Positions 1 to 6,320 of a DNA stretch of 24,410 nt are shown one piece after another. Position 1 is the stretch's first letter. Each line of letters begins with the position of its first letter. The notes under the pieces were generated by a model. That model saw only the letters and a list, made by a program, of their open reading frames with translations, searched no databases and was not told the origin of the DNA. The position numbers and the translations under genes were made by a program. The stretch comes from a virus. The stretch is from positions 1-24,410 of the IMG/VR virus record IMGVR_UViG_3300023176_001598; one strand, given 5' to 3'.

Positions 1-291
1 TTTAGAAGAAAACCTTATGACCAAGACTTGCTTCCAAGTTCACATCCATTGTCATCTAAGAAATCTGGTACTAAAGCAGAGTCAGTTAGAGTTGGACAAG
101 CTGTAAGTTGGTCTATCAATAAAGAACCAGACCCACCATCAGTTGTTCATGGTATTGTAGTTTCTGTTAATGATGACGAAGCAACAATGCAAGTATGGGC
201 TCGTTTAGATAATGGAGACCATAGAAAAACTGATAGAAGAGTTACAATGCCTATTAGTAAATTGAGAATAATTTCAGATTTTAGAGATTAA
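1..291 (+). CDS. C-terminal part of an upstream protein, probably portal, with SH3-like tail (5' truncated)
   Basis: Frame 1 is open from the first base and ends at TAA 289-291, so only about 96 C-terminal residues are present; the TTG at 28 is just an internal codon. The readable tail begins FRRKPYDQDLLPSSHP, a proline/serine-rich linker, then a compact beta-rich segment with the pattern VRVGQAVSW, HGIVVSV, ATMQVWARL, ISKLRII. That rhythm (VGxxVxW, GxVxxV, closing KLRxI) resembles small SH3/Tudor-like barrels. Position directly before the protease and capsid genes makes it most likely the end of the portal protein, as in other HK97-type clusters; this is inference from gene order, since the diagnostic portal core lies outside the window. 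It converges with a minus-strand unit and no terminator is visible between them. Confidence 0.5.
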   Translation, partial: FRRKPYDQDLLPSSHPLSSKKSGTKAESVRVGQAVSWSINKEPDPPSVVHGIVVSVNDDEATMQVWARLDNGDHRKTDRRVTMPISKLRIISDFRD

Positions 292-365
292 GACTCGTCT
301 ATAAACCAGTCACCATTTTCACAAAAATCATCATAATCTTTACCGGTTAATATTTCTTCTTCCAT
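288..365 (-). CDS. Possible 25-residue acidic microprotein
   Basis: On the minus strand an ATG at 365-363 overlaps the TAA stop of the preceding minus gene (TAATG), the junction type used repeatedly elsewhere in this window. A purine-rich GGGGAG lies about 10 bases upstream. The reading frame gives 25 residues, starting MEEEILTGKDYDDF and ending DWFIDES, strongly acidic, and stops at 288, overlapping the convergent plus-strand stop codon. No family is recognised. The coupling geometry is the only argument that it is translated; it may be a chance ORF. Confidence 0.3.
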   Translation of the reverse strand: MEEEILTGKDYDDFCENGDWFIDES

Positions 366-631
366 TATTCTTCTTCTCCCCATATTTCTTCAATTAAAGT
401 TGTGTCTGACTCTTGTCCTTTTACAGATACATGAAACTTTCCGCCTATAAAATTTTTGTCTTCTATAGTTCTACCAGTTCTATCTTTCCAAGTATCATAT
501 CCTAACTGTATATTTTTATCAAATAATTTATTATAAATATCTTTTGCTTTTTCGTAGGTAGTTGCTTCTACAACAAATTCTACTTGAAAAGTTTCTTTGA
601 ATTTATATTTAGTAAATTCTTGGTCGTTCAA
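365..631 (-). CDS. Minus-strand 88-residue protein of unknown function, probable moron
   Basis: This is the only convincing gene on the minus strand and it sits inside the plus-strand late operon. The frame is open further upstream, with ATG codons at 712 and 661, but the likely start is TTG at 631-629: a strong GAGGAG Shine-Dalgarno lies 5 bases upstream (637-642), and a near-consensus promoter puts the transcription start near 653, so the upstream ATGs would not be transcribed. The product, about 88 residues, begins with NDQEFTKYKFKETFQVEF and has the pattern beta strand, then VVEATTYEKAKDIYNKLF helix, then beta strands (GGKFHVSVKGQ), with an acidic end (IEEIWGEEE). This looks like a small beta-alpha-beta (ferredoxin-like) fold; no family recognised. 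Own promoter plus opposite orientation fits a moron expressed outside late infection, for example a lysogenic or early host-modifying gene. That role is inference. Confidence 0.6.
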   Translation of the reverse strand: MNDQEFTKYKFKETFQVEFVVEATTYEKAKDIYNKLFDKNIQLGYDTWKDRTGRTIEDKNFIGGKFHVSVKGQESDTTLIEEIWGEEE

Positions 632-659
632 TTTTTCTCCTCTAAGTAATAACACAACC

Positions 660-688
660 ATTATTGCACATGTTGTTTTATTTGTCAA
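660..688 (-). promoter_or_regulatory. Near-consensus sigma70 promoter for the minus-strand gene
   Basis: On the minus strand TTGACA (688-683) is a perfect -35 box, followed by a 17-base spacer and AATAAT (665-660), 5 of 6 matches to TATAAT, preceded by TGC, an extended -10 element. Expected transcription start is near 653, leaving a leader of about 22 bases that contains the GAGGAG ribosome binding site of the TTG-started gene. It is by far the best promoter seen in the window. Confidence 0.7.
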
Positions 689-726
689 ATTATTTGTAAT
701 GTGAATAAACACTGAAATCTAAAAAG

Positions 727-751
727 ATAGTATAAAATACATAGTATAAAA
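727..751 (+). promoter_or_regulatory. Direct repeat with -10-like cores upstream of the protease gene
   Basis: The 11-base sequence ATAGTATAAAA occurs twice, at 727-737 and 741-751, 14 bases apart, in the divergent intergenic region between the minus-strand gene and the head genes. Each copy contains TATAAA. No good -35 box lies 16-18 bases upstream of either. A similar doubled AGTATAA lies before the tail tube gene. It may be a phage late promoter or activator site; the remaining intergenic DNA (632-802) shows nothing else clear. Confidence 0.35.
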
Positions 752-802
752 GCGCGCATCTTGAATATTTATTGTACAATCAAATACGAGGAACATTTAT
801 AA

Positions 803-1990
803 ATGAATAACGAATCTAAAAATATAGATATCGAACTCAAAGATGAGGGCGGTAAAGTAGAAGCAGTATTCAGCTTATTCAACTCTATAGATTCTGATGG
901 AGATGTAGTAATGCCTGGAGCTGTAAAATCCGGTTTTAAAAATAATCAAGTACCTATGGTTTGGTCTCATAAATGGGATATGCCTATCGGAAAAGGTACA
1001 ATTGACCAAGATGACGACAAAGCAGTTTTTAAGGGTGAGTTTTTTATGGACACTGAATCTGGTAGAGAAGCTTATAACCTAGTTAAAAACATGGGCGATA
1101 TGCAACAATGGTCATTCGGCTATAAAGTAAATGATTCTGAGTATGCAAAAGCCAAAGACAAAGAAGGCGAAGATACTAATGCTAGATATCTAAAAGACCT
1201 TACTGTTTATGAAGTTTCTCCAGTACTAGTTGGAGCTAATCAAGACACATACACATTAGCAATTAAATCTAATACTGAGTTATTAAAAGAAATTGCAGAT
1301 GTTAAAGGTGATGATAAAGAAGAACAATCATCTGGATGTGGTGCAAATTGTGGTTGCAGTCAAAAAAGTTACGGAGATGATGAAGATGAAATGAAAGGTT
1401 GTAAGTATCACGATGGTGGTCCTTGCATGAAGATGGAAGAGGATAAAAAAGAAATGAAAAGTGAAGAAGATTTAGAAGTTTCACAGGAAGACAGCAAGTC
1501 TTTCTCTGAAGAAGTCAAAGATGTGCTTGCCGCATTGGATGACTTAGTAGCCCGAGCAAAAGCTATTTCTATGCTCCGTGGTGAAGATGGTAGGAAATTA
1601 GGCGTTAAAGCCACTGAAGCACTTCGTGCAGTCGCAGACGACTTGAACGATGCTTGGACCGAGATTGATGAGTTCATCGGAAATGTCGGAACCGAGGGTG
1701 CTTTAGAGTTAGAAGTAGATGAAGAACTTGTGGAAGATGAACTAGCTGAAACAGAAGAGGTAGCTGAGGCTTCAACTGATACTATTGATGTTGAAACTGA
1801 AGTCGAAGAAGTTACTGAGGAAGAAGCACCAGCAGAGGAACCTGCTGTTGAAGAACCGGAAGATGAAGCTGCTGAAGAAGAAACTCCAGAAGATAACACT
1901 GATTCCTCTGACGAAGAATTTGATGCTGAGTGGGTAAGGGCACAGGAATTAATTGCTGAGTCCTTAATAGAAGAAATAGAAGAAGTATAA
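803..1990 (+). CDS. Prohead (HK97-family) maturation protease with cysteine cluster and acidic C-terminal extension
   Basis: Serine protease that cleaves scaffold parts from the capsid protein inside the procapsid. The first 160 residues match the HK97 prohead protease family (S78/U35): FNSIDSDGDVVMPGA, the catalytic-His region MVWSHKWDMPIGKG (His56), the catalytic-Ser region QQWSFGY (Ser104), and YEVSPVLVGAN (Glu137 as likely third member). His56/Ser104 correspond well to His65/Ser114 of HK97 gp4. The protein is 395 residues, about twice the usual length. The extension has a cysteine cluster (C179, C183, C185, C200, C208, with H203), a helical segment at 235-300 whose DNA is visibly more GC-rich, and a highly acidic Glu/Pro/Ala/Thr tail at 300-395. 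The tail could act as a scaffold or cargo domain; this is inference. Start ATG follows GAGGAAC at good spacing. It is directly followed by the capsid gene. Confidence 0.85.
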   Translation: MNNESKNIDIELKDEGGKVEAVFSLFNSIDSDGDVVMPGAVKSGFKNNQVPMVWSHKWDMPIGKGTIDQDDDKAVFKGEFFMDTESGREAYNLVKNMGDMQQWSFGYKVNDSEYAKAKDKEGEDTNARYLKDLTVYEVSPVLVGANQDTYTLAIKSNTELLKEIADVKGDDKEEQSSGCGANCGCSQKSYGDDEDEMKGCKYHDGGPCMKMEEDKKEMKSEEDLEVSQEDSKSFSEEVKDVLAALDDLVARAKAISMLRGEDGRKLGVKATEALRAVADDLNDAWTEIDEFIGNVGTEGALELEVDEELVEDELAETEEVAEASTDTIDVETEVEEVTEEEAPAEEPAVEEPEDEAAEEETPEDNTDSSDEEFDAEWVRAQELIAESLIEEIEEV

Positions 1991-2017
1991 GCAATTATAG
2001 ATTGGAGAAATCTAAGA

Positions 2018-3259
2018 ATGAGTAATCAAAACGAACTCATGGACAAAATTGCTGCTAAAAGAGCAGAATTAAAATCTGTTTTTGAATCCGCTGAAGACGG
2101 CAAGTACTCCGCTGAACAAAAAGAGGAAATAAAGTCAAGAAATGACGAACTTGCTGAATTAGTAGAAGACCTTTCCATTGAGAAGAAAAAACTTCAAAAT
2201 GAGAAAGCTCTTGATGAAGATTCAAAGCCAGTTGCAGAAATGCCACTAGCTTCAAACGAAGCAGAAGTTAAAACTGTTGGGCAGCTCTTTACAGAGTCCG
2301 ATGCTTACAAAAATTATGTAAGCGGTGGAGTTAAAGGTATTGACTCAAAAATTGAGACAAAAACAACTTTAACTACCACAGGTTATCCACCAGAGGTCTT
2401 AAGACAACCTGGAATTTTGGAAACCGCTCTTAGGGACCCAAACGCTGTTATATCATTATTTGATGTAATCAACACAGACCAAAATGCATTCAGCTATTTG
2501 GAAGAAACAACCTTCACAAATAACGCAGCTGAAGCAGCAGAAGGTTCTGCAGTTGGTGAAGCAGCTTTGGCTTTCACAGAGCAAACAGAAGCAATCCGTA
2601 AAATGGGTATTTTCATCCCAGTTACAGATGAATTATTAGCAGATGAATCTGGTATTCAAGGTTACTTGAACAGCAGACTTCAAACAATGATTCGTTTAAG
2701 ATTGGACAGCCAACTCCTTAGTGGTGATGGTACTGCTCCAAACCTTGAAGGTATCTTAGATGCTGGTAAAGCTTCAGTCGGTTCTACTGACTTTAGCTCT
2801 TACGCTGGTACACTCGGAAAAATTGGTGCTATTTATGGTGCTATTACCGACATCAGAGTAAACGCTTTCACTGAGCCAGACGCAATCATCATGCATCCAA
2901 ATGACTGGAATGACATTGTCACATCAGTTGGTGCTGATTTTGCAGGAACTTCATCCGCTGGATATACAGAAAAGTCACCACTTTTCGTAGCAGCAGGTGG
3001 AATGGGCGCTGGTCCTTCAGCTCAAATCTGGGGACTAAAAGTCGTTCCTACAACCGCAATTGCCGCAGGAACAGTTCTTGTTGGTAAATTCGGTGGCGGT
3101 GAAGCAGCTAATGTTGTAATGAGACAAGGTATCGAACTTGCTGTAACTGACAGCCATTCTGATTTCTTTATTAAGAATCAATTGGCCATCAGAGCTACAA
3201 TGAGAGTCGGTTTCCCTGTTTACAGAGAAGCAGCTTTCCATAAACTAACAAATATGTAA
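2018..3259 (+). CDS. Major capsid protein, HK97 fold
   Basis: Shell subunit of the icosahedral head. Residues 1-65 form a charged coiled coil (ELMDKIAAKRAELKSVFE and similar heptads), the delta/scaffold domain that the protease is expected to remove; residues 70-115 are a linker. The mature part carries family hallmarks: TTLTTTGYPPEVLRQPGI, NAFSYLEET, GIFIPVTDELLADE, SRLQTMIRLRLDSQLLSGDGT-type sequence followed by NLEGIL, and MHPNDWNDIVTS, ending RVGFPVYREAAFHKL. Length 413 is typical of HK97-like precursors. The start ATG is preceded by TTGGAGAAATC, a good Shine-Dalgarno. Codons are somewhat richer in C-ending forms than those of the neighbouring genes, as expected for a highly expressed gene. 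A strong terminator follows. The delta domain suggests that no separate scaffold gene is needed. Confidence 0.93.
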   Translation: MSNQNELMDKIAAKRAELKSVFESAEDGKYSAEQKEEIKSRNDELAELVEDLSIEKKKLQNEKALDEDSKPVAEMPLASNEAEVKTVGQLFTESDAYKNYVSGGVKGIDSKIETKTTLTTTGYPPEVLRQPGILETALRDPNAVISLFDVINTDQNAFSYLEETTFTNNAAEAAEGSAVGEAALAFTEQTEAIRKMGIFIPVTDELLADESGIQGYLNSRLQTMIRLRLDSQLLSGDGTAPNLEGILDAGKASVGSTDFSSYAGTLGKIGAIYGAITDIRVNAFTEPDAIIMHPNDWNDIVTSVGADFAGTSSAGYTEKSPLFVAAGGMGAGPSAQIWGLKVVPTTAIAAGTVLVGKFGGGEAANVVMRQGIELAVTDSHSDFFIKNQLAIRATMRVGFPVYREAAFHKLTNM

Positions 3260-3280
3260 TATTCGTTAGTAAACGATTTG

Positions 3281-3315
3281 AAGAGAGCCGGGTAAAACCG
3301 GCTTTCTTCTTTTTA
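3281..3315 (+). terminator. Rho-independent terminator after the capsid gene
   Basis: AAGAGAGCCGG (3281-3291), a six-base loop GTAAAA, and CCGGCTTTCTT (3298-3308) form an 11-bp stem with one G-U pair, followed by CTTTTTA. It lies 22 bases after the capsid stop codon and would cap the protease-capsid transcript or attenuate read-through into the neck genes. Confidence 0.8.
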
Positions 3316-3320
3316 TAGAG

Positions 3321-3326
3321 TAAAAT
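3321..3326 (+). promoter_or_regulatory. Possible -10 element for a near-leaderless mRNA
   Basis: TAAAAT just after the terminator ends 9 bases before the ATG at 3336. The following gene has no Shine-Dalgarno sequence, and transcription restarting here would give an mRNA with a leader of 0-3 bases. No clear -35 box. In AT-rich DNA such hexamers arise by chance, so support comes only from the same arrangement at two other genes. Confidence 0.3.
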
Positions 3327-3335
3327 GATTTTATT

Positions 3336-3596
3336 ATGTCAGATATATTTAAACCAGAGAAGACAATTTGGAAAATGAAGGACGGTTCGTTCTTCGAAGG
3401 CTCACTAGCAGAACTACCTAAATCTGGTGCTTCTAAAATTGCGCAAGCAGGAAAAGAAGTATCTAAGGAATGGTTAAAAGAGCAAGGTTGGAAAGATGCT
3501 TCTGAAAAGAAAGCTCCAGCTAAAAAAGATGCTCCTAAGAAAAAAGCTGCTAAAAAAGTCGAAACCAAAGCTGTCAAACCATCCGAAGATAAATAA
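3336..3596 (+). CDS. Small lysine/alanine-rich protein of unknown function
   Basis: An 86-residue protein with two parts. Residues 1-55 look folded, with MSDIFKPEKTIWKMKDGSFFEG and helix-prone EVSKEWLKEQGW. Residues 56-86 are a histone-like basic tail of KKAPAKKDAPKKKAAKK type. Small proteins of this kind are often found between capsid and connector genes; possible roles are a DNA-binding or packaging accessory, or head-decoration protein, but no family is recognised. There is no Shine-Dalgarno before the ATG, an ATG 8 bases upstream is out of frame, and the gene begins just after the terminator. The long minus-strand ORF opposite it is a shadow. Confidence 0.65.
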   Translation: MSDIFKPEKTIWKMKDGSFFEGSLAELPKSGASKIAQAGKEVSKEWLKEQGWKDASEKKAPAKKDAPKKKAAKKVETKAVKPSEDK

Positions 3597-3607
3597 AGGA
3601 GTCCTAA

Positions 3608-4252
3608 ATGGCTCTTTGTAGCGTTAGTGATGTAGAGCAATTCCTGCAGATAGATTTAAACTCTACTGTAGAAGCTTCCGTCACAAATACTTTTATACCC
3701 TATGTTGATGCTGCTATTAAGCGTTATTTAGGTCATGATGTTGAACAAGCAACTTATACAGAAACTTTTGATGGCAATGAACAACAAGATATATTTTTAA
3801 GACATGTTCCAATTGCTTCTATTACATCTGTTACTGAAGATGGTAATACACTTACACAAGGTAATGAAAACGATTATGTTTACTATGACAACGGAAGACT
3901 TAGAAGAATCGGTATTCGTTGGTCCGGTATTAAATTCAAAAATATATCTGTAACTTATGTTGGTGGATACCAATCTGCTGACATTCCAGAACAAATAAAA
4001 TTTAGTTCAGCTAGAGCATCTGCAAGATTGTTAATGACATCATTGCAGATATCAGCAAAATCAGATACAGGTGAAGTCTCATCTCACTTAGCAGATAACA
4101 CCTCTGTCACAAATTTTGATGTTGCTTTAACTGAAAGAATAGGTGATTATGATGTTGCATTTGGAGATGTAATTGTACAAAACTTAACACCTGTTCTTAC
4201 TAATGCAGAGATGATGATGCTTCAACCTTTTAGAAGCAGATTCTTTGTATAA
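3608..4252 (+). CDS. Head-tail adaptor/connector (gp6-like)
   Basis: Likely the ring protein docking under the portal. The N-terminus MALCSVSDVEQFLQIDLNST plus a following helix with IKRYLGHDVE is the usual start of gp6/adaptor proteins (a short helix over an acidic-hydrophobic patch, then a helix ending near a beta section). The central part has TETFDGNEQQDIFLRHVPI, SITSVTEDG and FKNISVTYVGGY, the beta-strand pattern and GY ending commonly seen in this family, and then a long helix (EQIKFSSARASARLLMTSL). At 214 residues it is longer than HK97 gp6. The start follows AAGGAG with 6-base spacing. Position after the capsid gene supports the call. In most relatives the head-closure gene follows immediately; here three unrelated genes intervene. 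Confidence 0.7.
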   Translation: MALCSVSDVEQFLQIDLNSTVEASVTNTFIPYVDAAIKRYLGHDVEQATYTETFDGNEQQDIFLRHVPIASITSVTEDGNTLTQGNENDYVYYDNGRLRRIGIRWSGIKFKNISVTYVGGYQSADIPEQIKFSSARASARLLMTSLQISAKSDTGEVSSHLADNTSVTNFDVALTERIGDYDVAFGDVIVQNLTPVLTNAEMMMLQPFRSRFFV

Positions 4253-4270
4253 TTAAATAAAAGGGAAGAT

Positions 4271-4909
4271 ATGGTACACAGAAAAGCTCCATCTTTGGAG
4301 GAAGCAACTGAATTATTTGCACAAGACCCCGATAAGATGCTGCAAGAATGGGCAGACGAATGGGGTGTTACTCATGAAAGAGTTCGTCAACTAAGAATAC
4401 AATCTGGTGTTCCTCAACGCGGTGCCTACAGTGAAGAAGTAGCAGAAGCTATATTAGATATTATAAGAAGTGGTAGAGGTGGCCTTACAACTCCTAGAAC
4501 TTACGAAGAACAACCTATTGGTTATGAAAGATTTTCAACCTGGATTGAAGAAGAAGAAGGTTTAGCTGAAAAAGTTATTGAAGCACAAAAGCAAGCTTCT
4601 AAAATGCTTACTGACCCTATAGAAAAAGAGTGTAGATATTGTCGTGAATGGAAACCAGTAGAAGATTTTAAAAGAACACAAAAATACCAAGATGGTTATA
4701 CCAAGTTTTGTGAAGTATGTTTAATACATTTAAAAGAGAATGCACCAGAAGAAGGTGAAAGATTAAAGAATTGTATATCTTGTAAATCAGAAAAATCAGT
4801 TAAAGAATTTTCAACAAATCCAAATTCAGCTGACGGTTTAAAATTGTTTTGTAAAGAGTGTCATAAAAAACAAAAAAGAAAGATTAGAAGAAGAAATGCC
4901 AAGATATGA
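4271..4909 (+). CDS. HTH protein with two tandem CxxC-CxxC zinc knuckles
   Basis: A 212-residue probable DNA- or RNA-binding protein. Residues 24-50 (LQEWADEWGVTHERVRQLR) form a helix-turn-helix similar to sigma-factor region 4 type recognition helices. Two duplicated zinc modules follow: C121/C124...C147/C150 and C168/C171...C194/C197. Both follow CxxC-(x4)-K-x-V-x2-F...DG...FCxxC, with an identical 22 residues between the inner cysteines of each module, so they arose by duplication. This layout is common in phage endonuclease VII-like and HNH proteins, but no HNH or catalytic histidine is visible. The C-terminus is very basic (KKQKRKIRRR). The start ATG follows AAGGGAAGAT. Its 3' end overlaps the FmdB-like gene. 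A regulator is more likely than a structural protein; the exact role is unknown. Confidence 0.6.
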   Translation: MVHRKAPSLEEATELFAQDPDKMLQEWADEWGVTHERVRQLRIQSGVPQRGAYSEEVAEAILDIIRSGRGGLTTPRTYEEQPIGYERFSTWIEEEEGLAEKVIEAQKQASKMLTDPIEKECRYCREWKPVEDFKRTQKYQDGYTKFCEVCLIHLKENAPEEGERLKNCISCKSEKSVKEFSTNPNSADGLKLFCKECHKKQKRKIRRRNAKI

Positions 4910-5135
4910 TTATAAATGTTTATCTTGTAAAAGAAATTATGAGATAACACACAAAATTAGTGAAGACCCAGAAATACTGTGTCCTAAAGATAATGTCGTT
5001 TGTAAAAGACAGATATCTAAGAATGTTATGTTTGAGACACCTATAGATGTAGATTGGGAAAAGAACCCTAAAGATTTATCTGAAAAATCATTTAGACAAT
5101 ATGAAAAAGCAAAGAAACAAAAATTTAGATGGTAG
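4896..5135 (+). CDS. FmdB-like zinc-ribbon protein
   Basis: 79 residues beginning MPRYDYKCLSCKRNYEI, which matches the FmdB-family putative regulatory proteins (MPxYxYxCxxC then an aromatic-Glu pair). The first cysteine pair is C8/C11; the second is C29 and C36, separated by six residues instead of the canonical CxxC, so metal binding may be altered. Residues 45-79 are a charged tail (EKSFRQYEKAKKQKFRW). It starts inside the previous gene (14-base overlap) and ends overlapping the next start by 7 bases, so the three genes are probably co-translated. FmdB relatives occur in bacteria and phages with no settled function; transcriptional regulation is only suggested by name. Confidence 0.65.
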   Translation: MPRYDYKCLSCKRNYEITHKISEDPEILCPKDNVVCKRQISKNVMFETPIDVDWEKNPKDLSEKSFRQYEKAKKQKFRW

Positions 5136-6298
5136 TTGACAATGGAATGGAAGAAGTACAATCTGGAAAAGGTAGATACTTCTTATTTTTTGATAGTTAT
5201 TCAATAAATAGAGACCCTGTTAATCATAAATCTCAAATAGTTTATTTAATTGTTCCTATAAAAGAATTAATATTCGATAAGCCAGGAATGAAACAAGATA
5301 TACCTATACATCCAGAATGTAAAATAATTGATTTAGATGATTTAGCAAAAAAAGAATTACAAGATGCTATTAAAGAACAACGAGGTGAAGAAGGAACACT
5401 GCATTTAAAAACACAGGGTATAACTATATTTACTGAAAATGCACAAATAGATGAAAATAAAATAACTTTAATGTTTAAAGACACAACAACAGAAGGAATT
5501 GTTGATGGTGCAAATTTATACAATGTTATTAAAAATCTTCGCATTGAAGATATTCCAAAAAAAAGTTATGTAAGAATTGTTGTATATATAAACAGTAACA
5601 AAGAACTATCAGACGAAATAGTTAATGGTTTGTCTAAAACACTACATAAAAAATCTAACGACATAGACATATCAGAAATTGAATGGATTAATGATGTATT
5701 AAAAGATACAGAATACAAAGATATGGATATGCTTACAGTTTTATCTTATATAAATTTATTTAGAAACAATTATGATGCTGATGTTCATAATCAACCAACA
5801 ATATCATACTCAAATAAAGAAAGAGTATTTGAACTGTACAGAGATAATCCAGAGTCATTTATTAAATACAAAAATATTGTTAAAGACATACTTTATTTAC
5901 ATGATTATATACAATATAAATCACAAGAAGTTTGGCCATCTAAACAGGGTAGTATTGGAAGTCTTGGTATAACTTATATTTACAAGCAAAAAGGTTATGA
6001 GTTTCCAATGATAAGTAAAAAAGCTGATTATAAATTACACGAGTCAGTAATTTGTATTCTTCTTGCTGCGTTAAGGAATTTTGTGATATTCAACTCTGAC
6101 GCTAAAGCAATATGGTCAAAAGATTTTTCCAAAATACTTAATTTATATGAATTAATTCTTCCAGACCTTATAACTATAATAAAAGATTTTAACGCACAAA
6201 TAGGTAACAATCCCCACTTACTTGGAAAAAACAGTTTGCTATATAGCAATATTTATAAAGAAGTTTTGATGGGTGATATGTTAAACCAATTTTTATAA
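5129..6298 (+). CDS. AIPR-like protein (abortive infection/phage resistance family)
   Basis: 389 residues, visibly more AT-rich than its neighbours. The pattern matches the AIPR superfamily: LHLKTQGITIF (91-101, the FHLKNxGIT element), TEGIVDGANLYNVI (121-134, the hGIVDGGHTxxxI element), then YVRIVVYINSNKEL, EIVNGLSKTLHKKSNDIDIS (the IAxxxNxSxxV element), and later ISYSNKERVFELY with ILYLHDYIQ. In the signature, the usual Gly-His-Thr is Gly-Ala-Asn here, so activity may be lost or changed. The family is named after plasmid abortive-infection proteins and its biochemical activity is not established to my knowledge. Start ATG at 5129 overlaps the previous gene; ATG 5147 is an alternative. No good Shine-Dalgarno. 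The gene separates the adaptor from the head-closure gene, so it is probably cargo, perhaps for superinfection exclusion or host control (inference). Confidence 0.6.
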   Translation: MVVDNGMEEVQSGKGRYFLFFDSYSINRDPVNHKSQIVYLIVPIKELIFDKPGMKQDIPIHPECKIIDLDDLAKKELQDAIKEQRGEEGTLHLKTQGITIFTENAQIDENKITLMFKDTTTEGIVDGANLYNVIKNLRIEDIPKKSYVRIVVYINSNKELSDEIVNGLSKTLHKKSNDIDISEIEWINDVLKDTEYKDMDMLTVLSYINLFRNNYDADVHNQPTISYSNKERVFELYRDNPESFIKYKNIVKDILYLHDYIQYKSQEVWPSKQGSIGSLGITYIYKQKGYEFPMISKKADYKLHESVICILLAALRNFVIFNSDAKAIWSKDFSKILNLYELILPDLITIIKDFNAQIGNNPHLLGKNSLLYSNIYKEVLMGDMLNQFL

Positions 6299-6308
6299 AT
6301 TCTTATTG

Positions 6309-6314
6309 TAAAAT
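6309..6314 (+). promoter_or_regulatory. Possible -10 element for a leaderless mRNA
   Basis: TAAAAT ends exactly 6 bases before the ATG at 6321, so the predicted first transcribed base is the A of the start codon. The gene has no Shine-Dalgarno. No convincing -35. It would re-initiate neck-gene transcription after the inserted accessory genes. Confidence 0.3.
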
Positions 6315-6320
6315 ACAAAC

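Noticed and set aside
632-712. Upstream ATG starts (712 and 661) for the minus-strand gene
   Set aside because: Both lie upstream of or inside the -35/-10 region of the strong promoter and lack a Shine-Dalgarno; the TTG at 631 has a good one.
708-757. Ordinary sigma70 promoter for the protease gene
   Set aside because: TATAAA and TACAAT hexamers exist but no acceptable -35 box lies 16-18 bases upstream of any of them.
1408-1899. Minus-strand ORF of 163 residues, Ser/Ala-rich
   Set aside because: It is the antisense shadow of the Glu/Ala-rich protease tail: GAA/GCT codons read backwards give Ser-rich sequence. No ribosome site or promoter.
3263-3277. Small TCGTT/AACGA hairpin before the terminator
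   Set aside because: Only five AT-rich pairs; the adjacent 11-bp stem with U-tract explains termination.
3266-3640. Minus-strand ORF of 124 residues opposite the Lys/Ala-rich gene and terminator
   Set aside because: It spans a terminator and the start of the adaptor gene; composition reflects antisense of lysine and alanine codons; no Shine-Dalgarno.
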